In this document: one piece after another, positions 51,751 through 60,209 of the stretch
Layout: every line of letters begins with the position of its first letter
How positions within the stretch are numbered: the first letter of the stretch is position 1
NCBI RefSeq assembly: GCF_002872335.1
Contig: NZ_NJAG01000001.1
Span: 62,001-126,000, forward strand
DNA: 64,000 nt
DNA from: Siphonobacter sp. BAB-5405
GTDB lineage: Bacteria; Bacteroidota; Bacteroidia; Cytophagales; Spirosomataceae
Direction of reading: 5' to 3'
Translations under genes and position numbers: made by a program
Notes under the pieces: generated by a model
The model's input: the letters and a program-made list of their open reading frames with translations, nothing else
The model's database searches: none
Told to the model about the DNA's origin: nothing

Positions 51751-52416
51751 ATGAACGTTCAGATTGCCGAATCGTGGAAACCTTATTTGCAACCGGAATT
51801 CGAAAAACCTTATTTCGGTGACTTAGTATCTTTCATCAAAAATGAGTATGCCACCCAACGGGTTTACCCACCGGGCAAGCTGATGTTTAACGCGTTTAAT
51901 CACTGTTCGTTTGAAGATACAAAGGTGGTCATTTTGGGTCAGGATCCTTACCATGGCCCCAACCAGGCCAATGGGATGGCATTTTCTGTCAATGAGGGTA
52001 TCCGGATCCCACCCTCTCTGGTCAATATTTTCAAGGAAATTAAAGACGACTTAGGCAAGCCAATTCCCAAATCCGGCAACCTTACCCGCTGGGCTGATCA
52101 GGGTGTGTTGCTGTTGAACGCTACGCTTACCGTACGCGAAGGACAGGCGGGTTCGCACCAGGGCAAAGGTTGGGAAACCTTCACTGATGCGGTAATCCGG
52201 ATTTTGTCCGAAGAAAAAGAAAATCTGGTATTCCTCCTTTGGGGAGCTTATGCTCAGAAAAAAGGGGCCGTCATTTCGCCCGATAAACATTTAATTCTGA
52301 AAGCCAAGCACCCTTCGCCCATGTCGGCCAACTATGGCGGCTGGTTTGGCTGCAAACATTTCAGCCAAACCAATGCTTATCTTCATAGTAAAGGATTACC
52401 GGAAATTGATTGGTAA
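51751..52416 (+). CDS. ung: Uracil-DNA glycosylase
   Basis: The 221-aa family 1 UDG starts at the ATG at 51751. The water-activating loop GQDPYHGP (catalytic Asp65) is intact, as is the uracil-binding strand region LLLNATLTVREG. The DNA-intercalation loop appears as HPSPMSAN (His187), where the more common form is HPSPLS. The enzyme cuts uracil out of DNA in base excision repair. It is cytosolic and monomeric. It is divergent from apaG, with a terminator 40 nt after the stop. An in-frame non-ATG start upstream is disregarded because the family starts near VQIAESW. Confidence 0.97.
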   Translation: MNVQIAESWKPYLQPEFEKPYFGDLVSFIKNEYATQRVYPPGKLMFNAFNHCSFEDTKVVILGQDPYHGPNQANGMAFSVNEGIRIPPSLVNIFKEIKDDLGKPIPKSGNLTRWADQGVLLLNATLTVREGQAGSHQGKGWETFTDAVIRILSEEKENLVFLLWGAYAQKKGAVISPDKHLILKAKHPSPMSANYGGWFGCKHFSQTNAYLHSKGLPEIDW

Positions 52417-52455
52417 GGTGGGGTGATTACTTCGTTTTCTTTGGCTTTTACTTGG

Positions 52456-52487
52456 CCCGCTGGTACGATTGTACGAGCGGGTTTTCT
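52456..52487 (+). terminator. Rho-independent terminator of ung
   Basis: The outer stem CCCGCT/AGCGGG and an inner GTAC/GTAC pairing form a hairpin (52456-52481), followed by TTTTCTTT. Confidence 0.85.
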
Positions 52488-52542
52488 TTGTCTGGGTTTC
52501 ACGTGATCCCCCCTCAGTCTACACACGTCTGTATAATCGATC

Positions 52543-52648
52543 AAAGGCTTTGAGAAAAGATTGAACGTTTGTATAGATTCAACGTATAGATACTTGGCGG
52601 ATTATCATGTTGTGTAGGGGATTCCGCTCAATCTTTCTCAAAGCCTTT
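52543..52648. repeat. Paired-arm inverted element, AAAGGCTTTGAG type
   Basis: Segments 52543-52564 and 52628-52648 are inverted copies that match at 21 positions, apart from one inserted A. The centre carries further related pieces (GTATAGATTCAACGTATAG). The right arm reaches the stop codon of the cNMP-fold gene. The plan equals that of the GTTTGA and AGTTTTCAGT elements, though the words differ. Confidence 0.75.
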
Positions 52649-53016
52649 CATTCATAACTCTTCTGCATCAAATCCATCTGATCGCATAGCTTGATCATGA
52701 AGTAGCGACGGGCCATCCGATGTTCCTCCATAAAGTGCTCGATTTCCTGTTTGTCAAACACCAGCAAAATGGATTCGTCATTCACCTTTACGGAAGCCTG
52801 ATGCTCCACGTTCAGCAAAGCTTCGTGTAATCCTAAAAAACAGCGGCTCTGGAGGCGATGGTTTTCTTTCCCATTTTCGGGTAAAATTTCGACCGATCCG
52901 TCCTTGAGATAAAAAACAAACTCAGCAAGCTGTTCTTTCCGGTACAGATATTCGCCTTTGTGGGCGTACAACTCCGTACCCCGAGCCAGTAATAATTTCT
53001 CCGTATCTAGTAGCAT
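52648..53016 (-). CDS. cNMP-binding-fold protein without DNA-binding domain
   Basis: The protein is 122 aa from the ATG at 53016. It has a Crp-like beta-roll: LLARGTELYAHKGEYLYRKE, FVFYLKDGSVEILPENGK, then an ILLVFDKQEIEHFMEEHRMA C-helix start. The roll is short, and the phosphate-binding cassette (RCFLGLHEALLN where Crp has GExG...RxA) lacks the usual Arg, so cAMP binding is doubtful. No helix-turn-helix follows. It may be a sensor fragment or a partner of the FNR-like regulator. It lies downstream of that gene on the same strand, and a TGAT-N4-ATCA site is placed ~80 nt before its ATG. Confidence 0.75.
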   Translation of the reverse strand: MLLDTEKLLLARGTELYAHKGEYLYRKEQLAEFVFYLKDGSVEILPENGKENHRLQSRCFLGLHEALLNVEHQASVKVNDESILLVFDKQEIEHFMEEHRMARRYFMIKLCDQMDLMQKSYE

Positions 53017-53096
53017 GGTTCTTCGTCTGGCTTTTCCCAACCGGGAAGTAAAGCTCAATGGTAAGGCGAAGTTGCTGGAAATCAGCCTCGTTTGAA

Positions 53097-53110
53097 ATGA
53101 TAAAAATCAG
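53097..53110. promoter_or_regulatory. FNR/Crp-type box (ATGAT-AAAA-ATCAG)
   Basis: The core TGAT-N4-ATCA equals the FNR consensus half-sites. The centre is 87 nt before the ATG of the cNMP-fold gene, so a start site about 41 nt from the box would leave a ~46-nt leader. The identical 14-mer occurs at 53939-53952. Confidence 0.6.
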
Positions 53111-53146
53111 TGGTTTCAGTGATGTGATTTAGTGGCTTTCGCACGT

Positions 53147-53854
53147 CTAATCGTATAACTGACTGATTTTCAACAGACGATCGGGCTTTAAAATCGTAAT
53201 GGTACTACCATGCGAACTCACGATCCCTTCTTCCTTGAATTCAGACAAAAAGCGGATGACCGTTTCCTTGGCCGTACCCACAATCGCCGCCAGATCTTCC
53301 CGGGAGATGGCGATACTGAACAGATCCGCTACCTCGGTTTTATGGTAGGTCGATTTAAGGAGCAACAGGGCTTCTGCCAGCCGTTCGCGTACGGGTTTCA
53401 TCGCCATGTGAATCATCCGTTCCTGCGACTCCCCCAACGCTTTCGCCAGCATTTTCATCAGATCATTGGCCACTTTCACGTTGGCATCAATCAGGTGGTT
53501 GAAATCCGTGGCAGGCAGAAAGCAGGCCTGCGTATCGTCCAGAGCCACCGCCGAAGCCGTGTACTTGGTATTTTCAATCAGAGAACGATAGCCCAGCGTA
53601 TCGCCCGACTTCGCCAGACGAATGATCTGCTCCTTCCCTTCTGAGTTAAGTCGGCTGATTTTCACTTTTCCGTCGAATACACAAAACAGACCGAACGGGC
53701 GATTGCCTTCGTGGAAAATGACCTGTCCCTTTTTATACGTGTGAAAGCACTTATTCTCATTCATCTCCAGCAATTCGTCGTGCTGACAATTTTTGAACAG
53801 CGAATGTTCACGAAAAGCACAACGTTGGCACTCAGGAGCAGCTTGCGATTTCAT
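53147..53854 (-). CDS. Crp/Fnr family regulator, FNR-like with N-terminal cysteines
   Basis: The protein is 235 aa from the ATG at 53854; the in-frame extension upstream begins at a TTG and is not FNR-like. The N-terminus has Cys9-x2-Cys12-x10-Cys23 (PECQRCAFREHSLFKNC), with Cys36 and Cys58 further on, a pattern that could hold an oxygen-labile Fe-S cluster, though the spacing differs from E. coli FNR. A cNMP-type roll follows (~35-130). The C-terminal helix-turn-helix is SIAISREDLAAIVGTAKETV and IRFLSEFKEEGIV, with a Glu/Arg recognition pattern. An FNR box lies between it and the divergent ccoI. The likely role is activation of oxidase and microaerobic genes. Confidence 0.87.
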   Translation of the reverse strand: MKSQAAPECQRCAFREHSLFKNCQHDELLEMNENKCFHTYKKGQVIFHEGNRPFGLFCVFDGKVKISRLNSEGKEQIIRLAKSGDTLGYRSLIENTKYTASAVALDDTQACFLPATDFNHLIDANVKVANDLMKMLAKALGESQERMIHMAMKPVRERLAEALLLLKSTYHKTEVADLFSIAISREDLAAIVGTAKETVIRFLSEFKEEGIVSSHGSTITILKPDRLLKISQLYD

Positions 53855-53938
53855 CAGGATCTTGTTTAAATGCCAAAACGTATATGGTATCACTACCGGT
53901 TGGCCTGACAAAGTTGCAAGGTCACATCAGTTAGAAAA

Positions 53939-53952
53939 ATGATAAAAATCAG
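53939..53952. promoter_or_regulatory. FNR/Crp-type box between fnr-like gene and ccoI
   Basis: ATGAT-AAAA-ATCAG sits in the 219-nt divergent spacer. On the minus strand, a 7-of-8 -7-like box (CAACTTTG, 53916-53909) is at the distance expected for class II activation (site near -41). Autoregulation and control of ccoI are both possible. Confidence 0.65.
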
Positions 53953-54073
53953 TTTCCGGACTTAATTCCAATCATGGAAAAAGGAAATGGAAAAGCGGAC
54001 TTTTGGGGCTGCAACGAACGTAACATCCGCCGTTGTCATCCGGCTTTCCCAGGTCTTGCCTGATTTACCTGCC

Positions 54074-56482
54074 ATGAACAGCTCCACTGCTTCCTTATCC
54101 ATTGCTGCACCTACGCATTGCTACCATTGTGGCAATGATTGTGCGGAAGATGCCCTCCACGTAGACGATAAAACGTTTTGCTGTGAAGGCTGTAAGACCG
54201 TTTATGAACTACTGGCCGACCACGAATTATGCGGGTACTATTCACTGGGAAAAAGTGGGATTGGCACCTCTCCTAGTTTAGCCCGATTCGAATTTCTGGA
54301 TCACGCCGAAATCAGTGATTCCTTACTCGATTTTCAGAACGATACGCAGGCGAAAGTAACGTTTTATCTGCCCGCCATCCACTGTTCTTCCTGCCTGTAT
54401 CTGCTCGAACACCTGCCGCGTCTCCATCCGGCGGTATTAACCAGTCGGGTCGATTTTATGAAAAAGCAGGTCAGCATTCTGTACCGAAAAACGGGCGATA
54501 ACCGAATTTCACTACGGGAGCTGGCCGAACTGCTAGCCTCGGTAGGGTACGAACCGCTGATCAGCTTACAGGATGTGGTGAAAGAACAGCAAAGCCCTAC
54601 CTACCGTAATCTGCTCACACGTATTGGCGTTGCGGGATTTTGTGCGGGAAACATCATGCTCTTTAGTTTTCCGGAATACCTGGGGCTGGAAGATGATTCG
54701 TATAAGGTACTCTTTGGCTGGCTTAGCCTGATTCTGTCGTTACCGGTCGTCTTTTATTCCGGCGGTGGGTACTTCGAATCCGTGTACAAAAGCCTACGAG
54801 CTGGGCGGCTTAACCTCGATTTCCCAATTCTGTTAGGTATTCTCGTCGCCTGGGGACGGAGTGTCTACGAAGTGCTTTTTCTGCAACAGAACGGCTACTT
54901 CGATTCGCTGACGGGCCTGACGTTCTTTTTGTTGGCTGGACAGTGGTTCCAACAGAAAAGCTACGCCTTTCTTTCGTTCGAGCGGGATTATAAATCGTAC
55001 TTCCCGCTGGCCGTTACGCGGATTAAGAATTTCCTGACGGCTGAGACGGAAAGCATTCCGGTTCAGCAACTTCGTCGGGGCGATCGCATCCGAATTCGGC
55101 ACGGCGAGCTTATTCCTGCCGATAGTCTTTTATACCGGGGAACGGGCCTGATCGATTACAGTTTTGTGACGGGAGAAGCGGTCCCCGAGTCCAGAACGGT
55201 GGGCGAACTGGTCTACGCGGGTGGACGACAACTGGGCGATTCCGTGGAGCTGGAAGTACTGAAAGACGTTTCCCAAAGTTATTTAACCCAACTCTGGAAT
55301 CATACGGCTTTTGCTAAAGGTCAGGAAAGTCGGTTGAAATCCTTTGCGGATCAGGTCGGTAAATACTTCACGATCAGCGTACTCACGCTGGCAACGTTAA
55401 CGGCCCTGTACTGGTACGCGTACGATCCTTCCAAAATCCTCAACGCTTTTACGGCGGTACTCATCATTGCCTGTCCCTGTGCCCTGGCTCTTTCGTACCC
55501 CTTTGCTCTGGGGCACGGTATGCGGATGCTCGGTCAGAAAAAGCTATATCTGAAAAACGCCGAAGTCATCGAACACATCGCTCAGTGCGATACGCTGGTT
55601 TTTGACAAAACGGGTACGCTGAGTACCACTGAAGTCAGTCCGATCCAGTATCAGGGCGAACCGCTCACGGCAGAGGAACGCGTGGCTCTGGCTTCGCTGG
55701 TTCAGCATTCTACGCACCCGATTAGTGTGAAACTGCTGGAATATCTCCAGGAATCCACACGAAAACCCGTTACAGGATTCGAAGCCGTAACCGGAATGGG
55801 GCTTTCCGGCGTCGTCGATACGCACGTACTGAAATTTGGCTCCGCGGCCTGGGTAGGTGTTTTAGACCGGGAAGGTTCCGCCAGCTTTTTTAGTATCGAT
55901 GGGCAGGTGAAAGGGGCTTTCCAACTCGTGCACCAGTACCGCGAAGGCCTCGACGAAACACTGACGCAGCTGGCTCATTCCTACGAACTGTACGTTCTTT
56001 CCGGCGACTCTGATGCGGAAAAGCGTACCCTGAGTCGCTGGTTTGCCAGTGATCACATGGTCTTTAAGATGAAACCCGAAGACAAACTAACCTTTATTCA
56101 AACGCTTCAGCAACAGGGTAAAAAAGTAATGATGCTGGGCGACGGGCTCAACGATGCCGGAGCCCTGAAACAGGCCGATGTGGGGATTGCCCTGACGGAT
56201 AATACGCTGCATTTCAGTCCGGCCAGCGATGCGATTCTGGAAGCTTCTCAATTAAAGCATTTAGGACATTTTCTGAAATTCAGTCGTACAGGCCTGAAAG
56301 TCATTCAGTTCAGCTTCCTGATTTCACTCATTTACAATTTTATCGGCTTAAGCTACGGGCTTACAGGTAATCTGGCTCCAATTGTAGCGGCCATTCTCAT
56401 GCCCGTCAGTTCGGCTTCCATGCTTTTCATTGCCATTACGGGCATGCACTGGGCGAGACGGCGGGAGTTGGTGAGGGTTTGA
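54074..56482 (+). CDS. Heavy-metal P1B-type ATPase for cbb3 oxidase assembly (CcoI/FixI type)
   Basis: The protein is 802 aa from the ATG at 54074. The N-terminal cysteine-rich domain typical of CcoI (CYHCGNDC at 16-23; FCCEGC at 35-40) is followed by a ferredoxin-like HMA domain with Cys104-x2-Cys107 (AIHCSSCLYL), then eight membrane helices. The ion motif Cys467-Pro-Cys469 (IIACPCALALS) indicates Cu+ transport. The phosphorylation motif DKTGTLS starts at Asp511, and GDGLNDAGALKQADVGIAL is intact. CcoI supplies copper to the cbb3 oxidase, encoded here at 60929-64000. It is divergent from the FNR-like regulator and shares an FNR box with it. Confidence 0.92.
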   Translation: MNSSTASLSIAAPTHCYHCGNDCAEDALHVDDKTFCCEGCKTVYELLADHELCGYYSLGKSGIGTSPSLARFEFLDHAEISDSLLDFQNDTQAKVTFYLPAIHCSSCLYLLEHLPRLHPAVLTSRVDFMKKQVSILYRKTGDNRISLRELAELLASVGYEPLISLQDVVKEQQSPTYRNLLTRIGVAGFCAGNIMLFSFPEYLGLEDDSYKVLFGWLSLILSLPVVFYSGGGYFESVYKSLRAGRLNLDFPILLGILVAWGRSVYEVLFLQQNGYFDSLTGLTFFLLAGQWFQQKSYAFLSFERDYKSYFPLAVTRIKNFLTAETESIPVQQLRRGDRIRIRHGELIPADSLLYRGTGLIDYSFVTGEAVPESRTVGELVYAGGRQLGDSVELEVLKDVSQSYLTQLWNHTAFAKGQESRLKSFADQVGKYFTISVLTLATLTALYWYAYDPSKILNAFTAVLIIACPCALALSYPFALGHGMRMLGQKKLYLKNAEVIEHIAQCDTLVFDKTGTLSTTEVSPIQYQGEPLTAEERVALASLVQHSTHPISVKLLEYLQESTRKPVTGFEAVTGMGLSGVVDTHVLKFGSAAWVGVLDREGSASFFSIDGQVKGAFQLVHQYREGLDETLTQLAHSYELYVLSGDSDAEKRTLSRWFASDHMVFKMKPEDKLTFIQTLQQQGKKVMMLGDGLNDAGALKQADVGIALTDNTLHFSPASDAILEASQLKHLGHFLKFSRTGLKVIQFSFLISLIYNFIGLSYGLTGNLAPIVAAILMPVSSASMLFIAITGMHWARRRELVRV

Positions 56483-56735
56483 GCAGGTTTGAGGTAGTAT
56501 AAAGTTTGACTGTGAGTTTGAGCAGGTTTGATAAAGGTTTAAGGTTTGAAGGACTCCAGCCTTGGAAATGTTTTAATCGACGAGTATTTCATTCTTTATG
56601 AAGATTAAAAAAACCAAGAAACAGCTTATCAACGCTTGTAACGCCAACCTTCCCTATCAAACTAACTCAAACTTTAAACCTCCTCAAACCAATTCAAACC
56701 TGAAACCACCTCAAGACCCACCACCAACCCCACCC
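56478..56735. repeat. Paired-arm inverted element, GTTTGAG word type
   Basis: The left arm (56477-56552) repeats GGTTTGAG, AGTTTGAC and GGTTTAAGG words. The right arm (56653-56735) repeats TCAAACT, TTTAAACC, CTCAAACC in the opposite sense. GGTTTAAGGTTTGAA (56536-56550) is shared exactly with 24888-24902 of the element near thrB. The arms pair imperfectly (about 20 of 25 in the best block). The 285-nt spacer between ccoI and the desaturase contains nothing else visible. Confidence 0.75.
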
Positions 56736-56767
56736 CATTAAATCCTTTCACACTACAACATCTTTCC

Positions 56768-57514
56768 ATGTACATTCTGATTTTCTTTCTGGCTCACTGG
56801 TACCTTTCCCTGTTTTCACAAACGTTTTTCCTGCATCGTTACGCGGCTCACCAGATGTTTACGATGTCGAAGGGTTGGGAGCGATTTTTCTACTTTTTCA
56901 CCTGGGTTACGCAGGGTTCGAGTTTCCTGAGTCCGTACGCGTACGGGGTCATGCACCGGCTACACCATGCCTTTGCCGATACCGAGAATGATCCGCACTC
57001 CCCCAGCTTTTCAGACAATGCCTTCGATATGATGTGGAAGACCAAGAATATCTACAACCGCATTTTGAAGCATAAAGAAAACGTAGATCCGAAGTACTTC
57101 AAGAACGTTCCGTACTGGGGCTTTATGGAAAAGATTGGCGATAACTGGCTTTCGCGTATTGGCTGGGGTACGGCGTATACGCTGTTTTACATGCACTACG
57201 CCACCAGTCCCTGGATGTATTTGCTCCTGCCGATTCACTACCTGATGGGTCCGGTGCACGGGGTAGTGATCAACTGGTTTGCTCACAAGTACGGCTATAC
57301 GAATTTCAAAGTGAATGATACGGCGAAGAATCTGCTGCCTTTTGACTTTCTGATGATGGGCGAATCATACCACAACAATCACCACAAGCTGGGTGGACGG
57401 GCGAATTTTGGCGTTCGCTGGTTTGAGTTCGACCCTACGTATCCGTTTATTCTGCTGTTCAATAGCCTGGGTATTCTGAAACTGAAGAAGAATAATGATT
57501 TGAATTATATGTAG
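56768..57514 (+). CDS. Acyl-CoA/fatty acid desaturase
   Basis: The 248-aa membrane protein has the three histidine boxes of di-iron desaturases: HRYAAH (23-28), HRLHH (63-67) and HNNHH (202-206). A further His pair lies in the hydrophobic stretches. Hydrophobic segments flank the boxes (YILIFFLAHWYLSLFSQTFF; WMYLLLPIHYLMGPVHGVVI). The short length (without an N-terminal cytochrome b5 or ferredoxin-type domain) is typical of bacterial members. It introduces a double bond into acyl chains at the inner membrane; the position is not readable. The reaction needs oxygen, which fits the neighbouring oxygen-related genes, though a direct link is not shown. It ends before the catalase terminator. Confidence 0.9.
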   Translation: MYILIFFLAHWYLSLFSQTFFLHRYAAHQMFTMSKGWERFFYFFTWVTQGSSFLSPYAYGVMHRLHHAFADTENDPHSPSFSDNAFDMMWKTKNIYNRILKHKENVDPKYFKNVPYWGFMEKIGDNWLSRIGWGTAYTLFYMHYATSPWMYLLLPIHYLMGPVHGVVINWFAHKYGYTNFKVNDTAKNLLPFDFLMMGESYHNNHHKLGGRANFGVRWFEFDPTYPFILLFNSLGILKLKKNNDLNYM

Positions 57515-57548
57515 ACCCAGGATTTGAATTGAAGGCTGCTAAAAAACA

Positions 57549-57592
57549 AATCGAGTTTACGAATCTTTCTGACAAGATTCGTAAACTCGATT
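57549..57592 (-). terminator. Strong perfect hairpin, catalase terminator
   Basis: A 19-bp perfect stem (57549-57567 / 57574-57592) with a 6-nt loop lies between convergent desaturase and catalase genes. On the minus strand it is followed by a TTTGTTTTTT run, so it acts mainly for the catalase transcript. Confidence 0.9.
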
Positions 57593-57627
57593 CTGGGTCG
57601 GAACTCATTACAACTGATTCGATCCGA

Positions 57628-59235
57628 TTAATACGGCTTCGACTCGTGGCTTTCTTCTTCGGCCTGCTTTACCGCATCTTTGGAAGACGTACTACCAATC
57701 GGGCCTTTCTGGATGTCCATGCTGGCGGCGGCTTTGAGGCCGTCGGCTACGCGTTGACCGTATTCCGGATCGCACTGCGTGAACAGATCAATCATCCGGT
57801 CCTGGATTTCCTTCTTGGCCGGAGCCAGCGTATTGACCAGGTTGGTGATCAGATCGTCGCGTTCCCAGTCTTCAAACGTCCGGTAGCGTTCGCCCGCCTG
57901 AGCGAAGTTGTTCTGACGATCGATTTTCTGACGTACCAGCTTGGCTGCATAGTAAGGTTCGTAATCATTGCCGGCTTTAGGGGCTTCCTGTAGACCATTC
58001 ATCACCGAAGGCTCGTAGTTTACGTGCGGATTGCCCCCTTCGGGTACATCTACGTGATACGCCATTTGTCCATCCCGCTGATTGGTTGCCACGTGTGTTT
58101 TCGGAGCGTTGATGGGCAGTTGCAGATAATTACTACCGATGCGGTACCGCTGCGTATCCGAGTACGAGAAGGTACGGCCCTGCAGCATTTTATCATCGGA
58201 AAAATCCAGACCGTCGACCAGAACCCCCGTACCGAAAGCCGACTGTTCTACCTCGGCAAAGTAATTTTCCGGGTTACGGTTCAGCGTCATTTTACCAACG
58301 GGCAACCAGGGGAACTGATCCTGCGGCCAGATTTTAGTATCATCCAGCGGGTCGAAGTCGAGTTCCGGATGATCATCATCACTCATGATTTGTACGAATA
58401 ATTCCCACTCGGGGTAATTACCTTCCTCAATGGCGTCGAACAAATCCTGGGTTGCGTGATTGAAGTTTTTACCCTGTACTTCCTGGGCCTGCTCCTGCGT
58501 CAGGTTTTTGATTCCCTGCAGGGGTTCCCAGTGGTATTTAACAAGTACGGCCTCCCCGTCGGTGTTCACCCACTTGTACGTATTCACGCCCGAACCCTGC
58601 ATTTGCCGGTAATTAGCCGGAATGCCATAGGGCGAGAATAAAAACGTAATCATGTGCATCGCCTCGGGCGTGCCGCTGATGAAATCAAAAATGCGTTCGC
58701 CGTCCTGACGGTTCGTTACGGGATCGGGTTTGAAAGCATGTACCAGATCGGGAAATTTCATGGCGTCCCGAATGAAGAACACTTTCAGGTTATTACCCAC
58801 GAGATCCCAGTTGCCGTCTTCGGTATAAAACTTGACGGCAAAACCACGGGGATCCCGCAGGGTTTCGGGCGAGTGCCCCCCGTGAATGACCGAAGAGAAC
58901 CGCACGAATACGGGGGTTTGTTTTCCCTTTTGCTGAAATAACTTAGCTCGGGTATACTTGGAAATGGGCTCGTCCCCTACCGTACCATACGCTTCGAATA
59001 CGCCATGGGCTCCGGCTCCGCGAGCGTGCACCACGCGTTCGGGAATGCGTTCGCGGTCGAAGTGGGAGATTTTTTCCAGGAAATGGTAGTTTTCCATCGT
59101 GGCCGGACCGCGATTCCCTACCGTACGGATACTTTGATTGTTAGTGACGGGGTGACCCTGGCGAGTGGTCAGCGTTTTGTCGGAATCAGTACCATTCGCA
59201 TGGCCATTCTGATTCGCACCGTTTTCATTGCTCAT
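57628..59235 (-). CDS. Monofunctional heme catalase
   Basis: The 535-aa small-subunit catalase has its distal His70 in [11 protein letters not shown], the Asn of VGNN at ~148 and the heme-ligand Tyr in [12 protein letters not shown] at ~355. [20 protein letters not shown], where many catalases have NNTPVFF, looks like the clade 1 type (for instance Pseudomonas KatB). It decomposes hydrogen peroxide. The N-terminal ~20 residues are polar and disordered, and no signal peptide is seen, so it should be cytosolic. It lies 16 nt behind an ankyrin gene, the same pairing as katB-ankB in Pseudomonas, where the ankyrin protein supports catalase activity. The terminator is at 57549-57592. Confidence 0.94.
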   Translation of the reverse strand: MSNENGANQNGHANGTDSDKTLTTRQGHPVTNNQSIRTVGNRGPATMENYHFLEKISHFDRERIPERVVHARGAGAHGVFEAYGTVGDEPISKYTRAKLFQQKGKQTPVFVRFSSVIHGGHSPETLRDPRGFAVKFYTEDGNWDLVGNNLKVFFIRDAMKFPDLVHAFKPDPVTNRQDGERIFDFISGTPEAMHMITFLFSPYGIPANYRQMQGSGVNTYKWVNTDGEAVLVKYHWEPLQGIKNLTQEQAQEVQGKNFNHATQDLFDAIEEGNYPEWELFVQIMSDDDHPELDFDPLDDTKIWPQDQFPWLPVGKMTLNRNPENYFAEVEQSAFGTGVLVDGLDFSDDKMLQGRTFSYSDTQRYRIGSNYLQLPINAPKTHVATNQRDGQMAYHVDVPEGGNPHVNYEPSVMNGLQEAPKAGNDYEPYYAAKLVRQKIDRQNNFAQAGERYRTFEDWERDDLITNLVNTLAPAKKEIQDRMIDLFTQCDPEYGQRVADGLKAAASMDIQKGPIGSTSSKDAVKQAEEESHESKPY

Positions 59236-59251
59236 AGGTAACTTGATTTAT

Positions 59252-59737
59252 TTATGAATTAGAGGATTTCTGGGCGTGTAAGGCCGCCACCAGGATTTCG
59301 TAGCTTTCAGCATTTTCCTGGACCATGGCGTAATCAATGGGGTTTTTCCCGAAACGATCTTTCAGTAAGGGATCAGCCCCGTGTTGTAATAGTAACTCGA
59401 CTAATGCTTTATGATTGAATGTGGCCGCAAAGGTTAGAGCCGTGGCTCCGTTCCCATTGGTAGTATCTACTGCCGCTCCGAATTCAAGCAACAATTGGGC
59501 TATTTCGGTGTACCCTTTGAAACAAGCTCCCATCAATGGCGTATTGCCCATGGCATCCTGAGCGTCCGGATTTGCCTGAGCTTCCAGTAAGAGCCGGACT
59601 GCTTCCGGGTGGTTATAATACCCGGCAATAATCAGGGGCGTACTTCCGCGGGCATCGACTACGTCGGGATGTAGCGTTTCCAGTTCCTGCTCCAGGGCTT
59701 CGAGGTTGTTTTGCCGGGCGGCTTCAAAAATGTCCAT
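59252..59737 (-). CDS. Ankyrin repeat protein (catalase partner)
   Basis: The 161-aa protein contains about four ankyrin repeats: DARGSTPLIIAGYYNHPEAV, DAMGNTPLMGACFKGYTEIA, NGNGATALTFAATFNHKALV and DRFGKNPIDYAMVQENAES. There is no signal peptide, unlike Pseudomonas AnkB, so a cytosolic location is likely. It is the first gene of a two-gene unit with the catalase 16 nt downstream. Ankyrin-catalase pairing is established in Pseudomonas and seen in several other phyla. The role is probably catalase support or protection; this is inferred from context. The 227-nt spacer upstream holds no clear promoter box that I can name. Confidence 0.88.
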   Translation of the reverse strand: MDIFEAARQNNLEALEQELETLHPDVVDARGSTPLIIAGYYNHPEAVRLLLEAQANPDAQDAMGNTPLMGACFKGYTEIAQLLLEFGAAVDTTNGNGATALTFAATFNHKALVELLLQHGADPLLKDRFGKNPIDYAMVQENAESYEILVAALHAQKSSNS

Positions 59738-59964
59738 AGTGTACTCGTCGGGATCGGTTAAATAGAGGGTAATTACTGATACTTTTGATTCCCTGCCAAG
59801 ATAGAAAAATTGATAACAAAATGAGCGAATGCCGGGCGAAGCACTAATGGATTTATTGGCCAGGCTAACAACCGTTCATTCCTCTTTTCCCTGAGGGAAG
59901 GAGTAGAACATTTCTCAATAATCGTGCCATTCCAAAAACCCGATCAGCTTTGTTTATCAGCTAA

Positions 59965-60183
59965 TTAGTTAGGTTTATAATCTTCGTAAAATTGCTCGTC
60001 GAAGGTACGACCGCTCGGAACGCCGTACTTTAAAATGCGATACGCCATCCAGCCCACGACCACGGGAGACAGCAACCAAAGCGTGGCGACTACGGGCGTG
60101 GAAAGCCAACCCAGGTTAGCCCCGACCGTATAAACCAGTAAGTACAGTGTTGCAAAAAATAGTGGGAAACGAACGTTTTTCAT
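59965..60183 (-). CDS. Small two-span membrane protein, 72 aa
   Basis: The protein is 72 aa with two hydrophobic segments (FPLFFATLYLLVYTVGANLG; TLWLLSPVVVGWMAYRIL) and a soluble acidic C-terminal tail ending FDEQFYEDYKPN. I recognise no named family. It is divergent from the globin gene, with 56 nt between the starts; an FNR-like site lies in that spacer and could serve both genes. Its position between the ankyrin-catalase operon and the globin-cco block suggests a link to respiration or redox stress, but no motif shows this. Confidence 0.68.
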   Translation of the reverse strand: MKNVRFPLFFATLYLLVYTVGANLGWLSTPVVATLWLLSPVVVGWMAYRILKYGVPSGRTFDEQFYEDYKPN

Positions 60184-60209
60184 GGCTAAGTTGATTTAAC
60201 AGTGTTGAT

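Noticed and set aside
59887-59899. Short palindrome TTCCCTGAGGGAA in the spacer upstream of the ankyrin gene
   Set aside because: Too short for a terminator, no conserved operator known to me, no second copy noticed.
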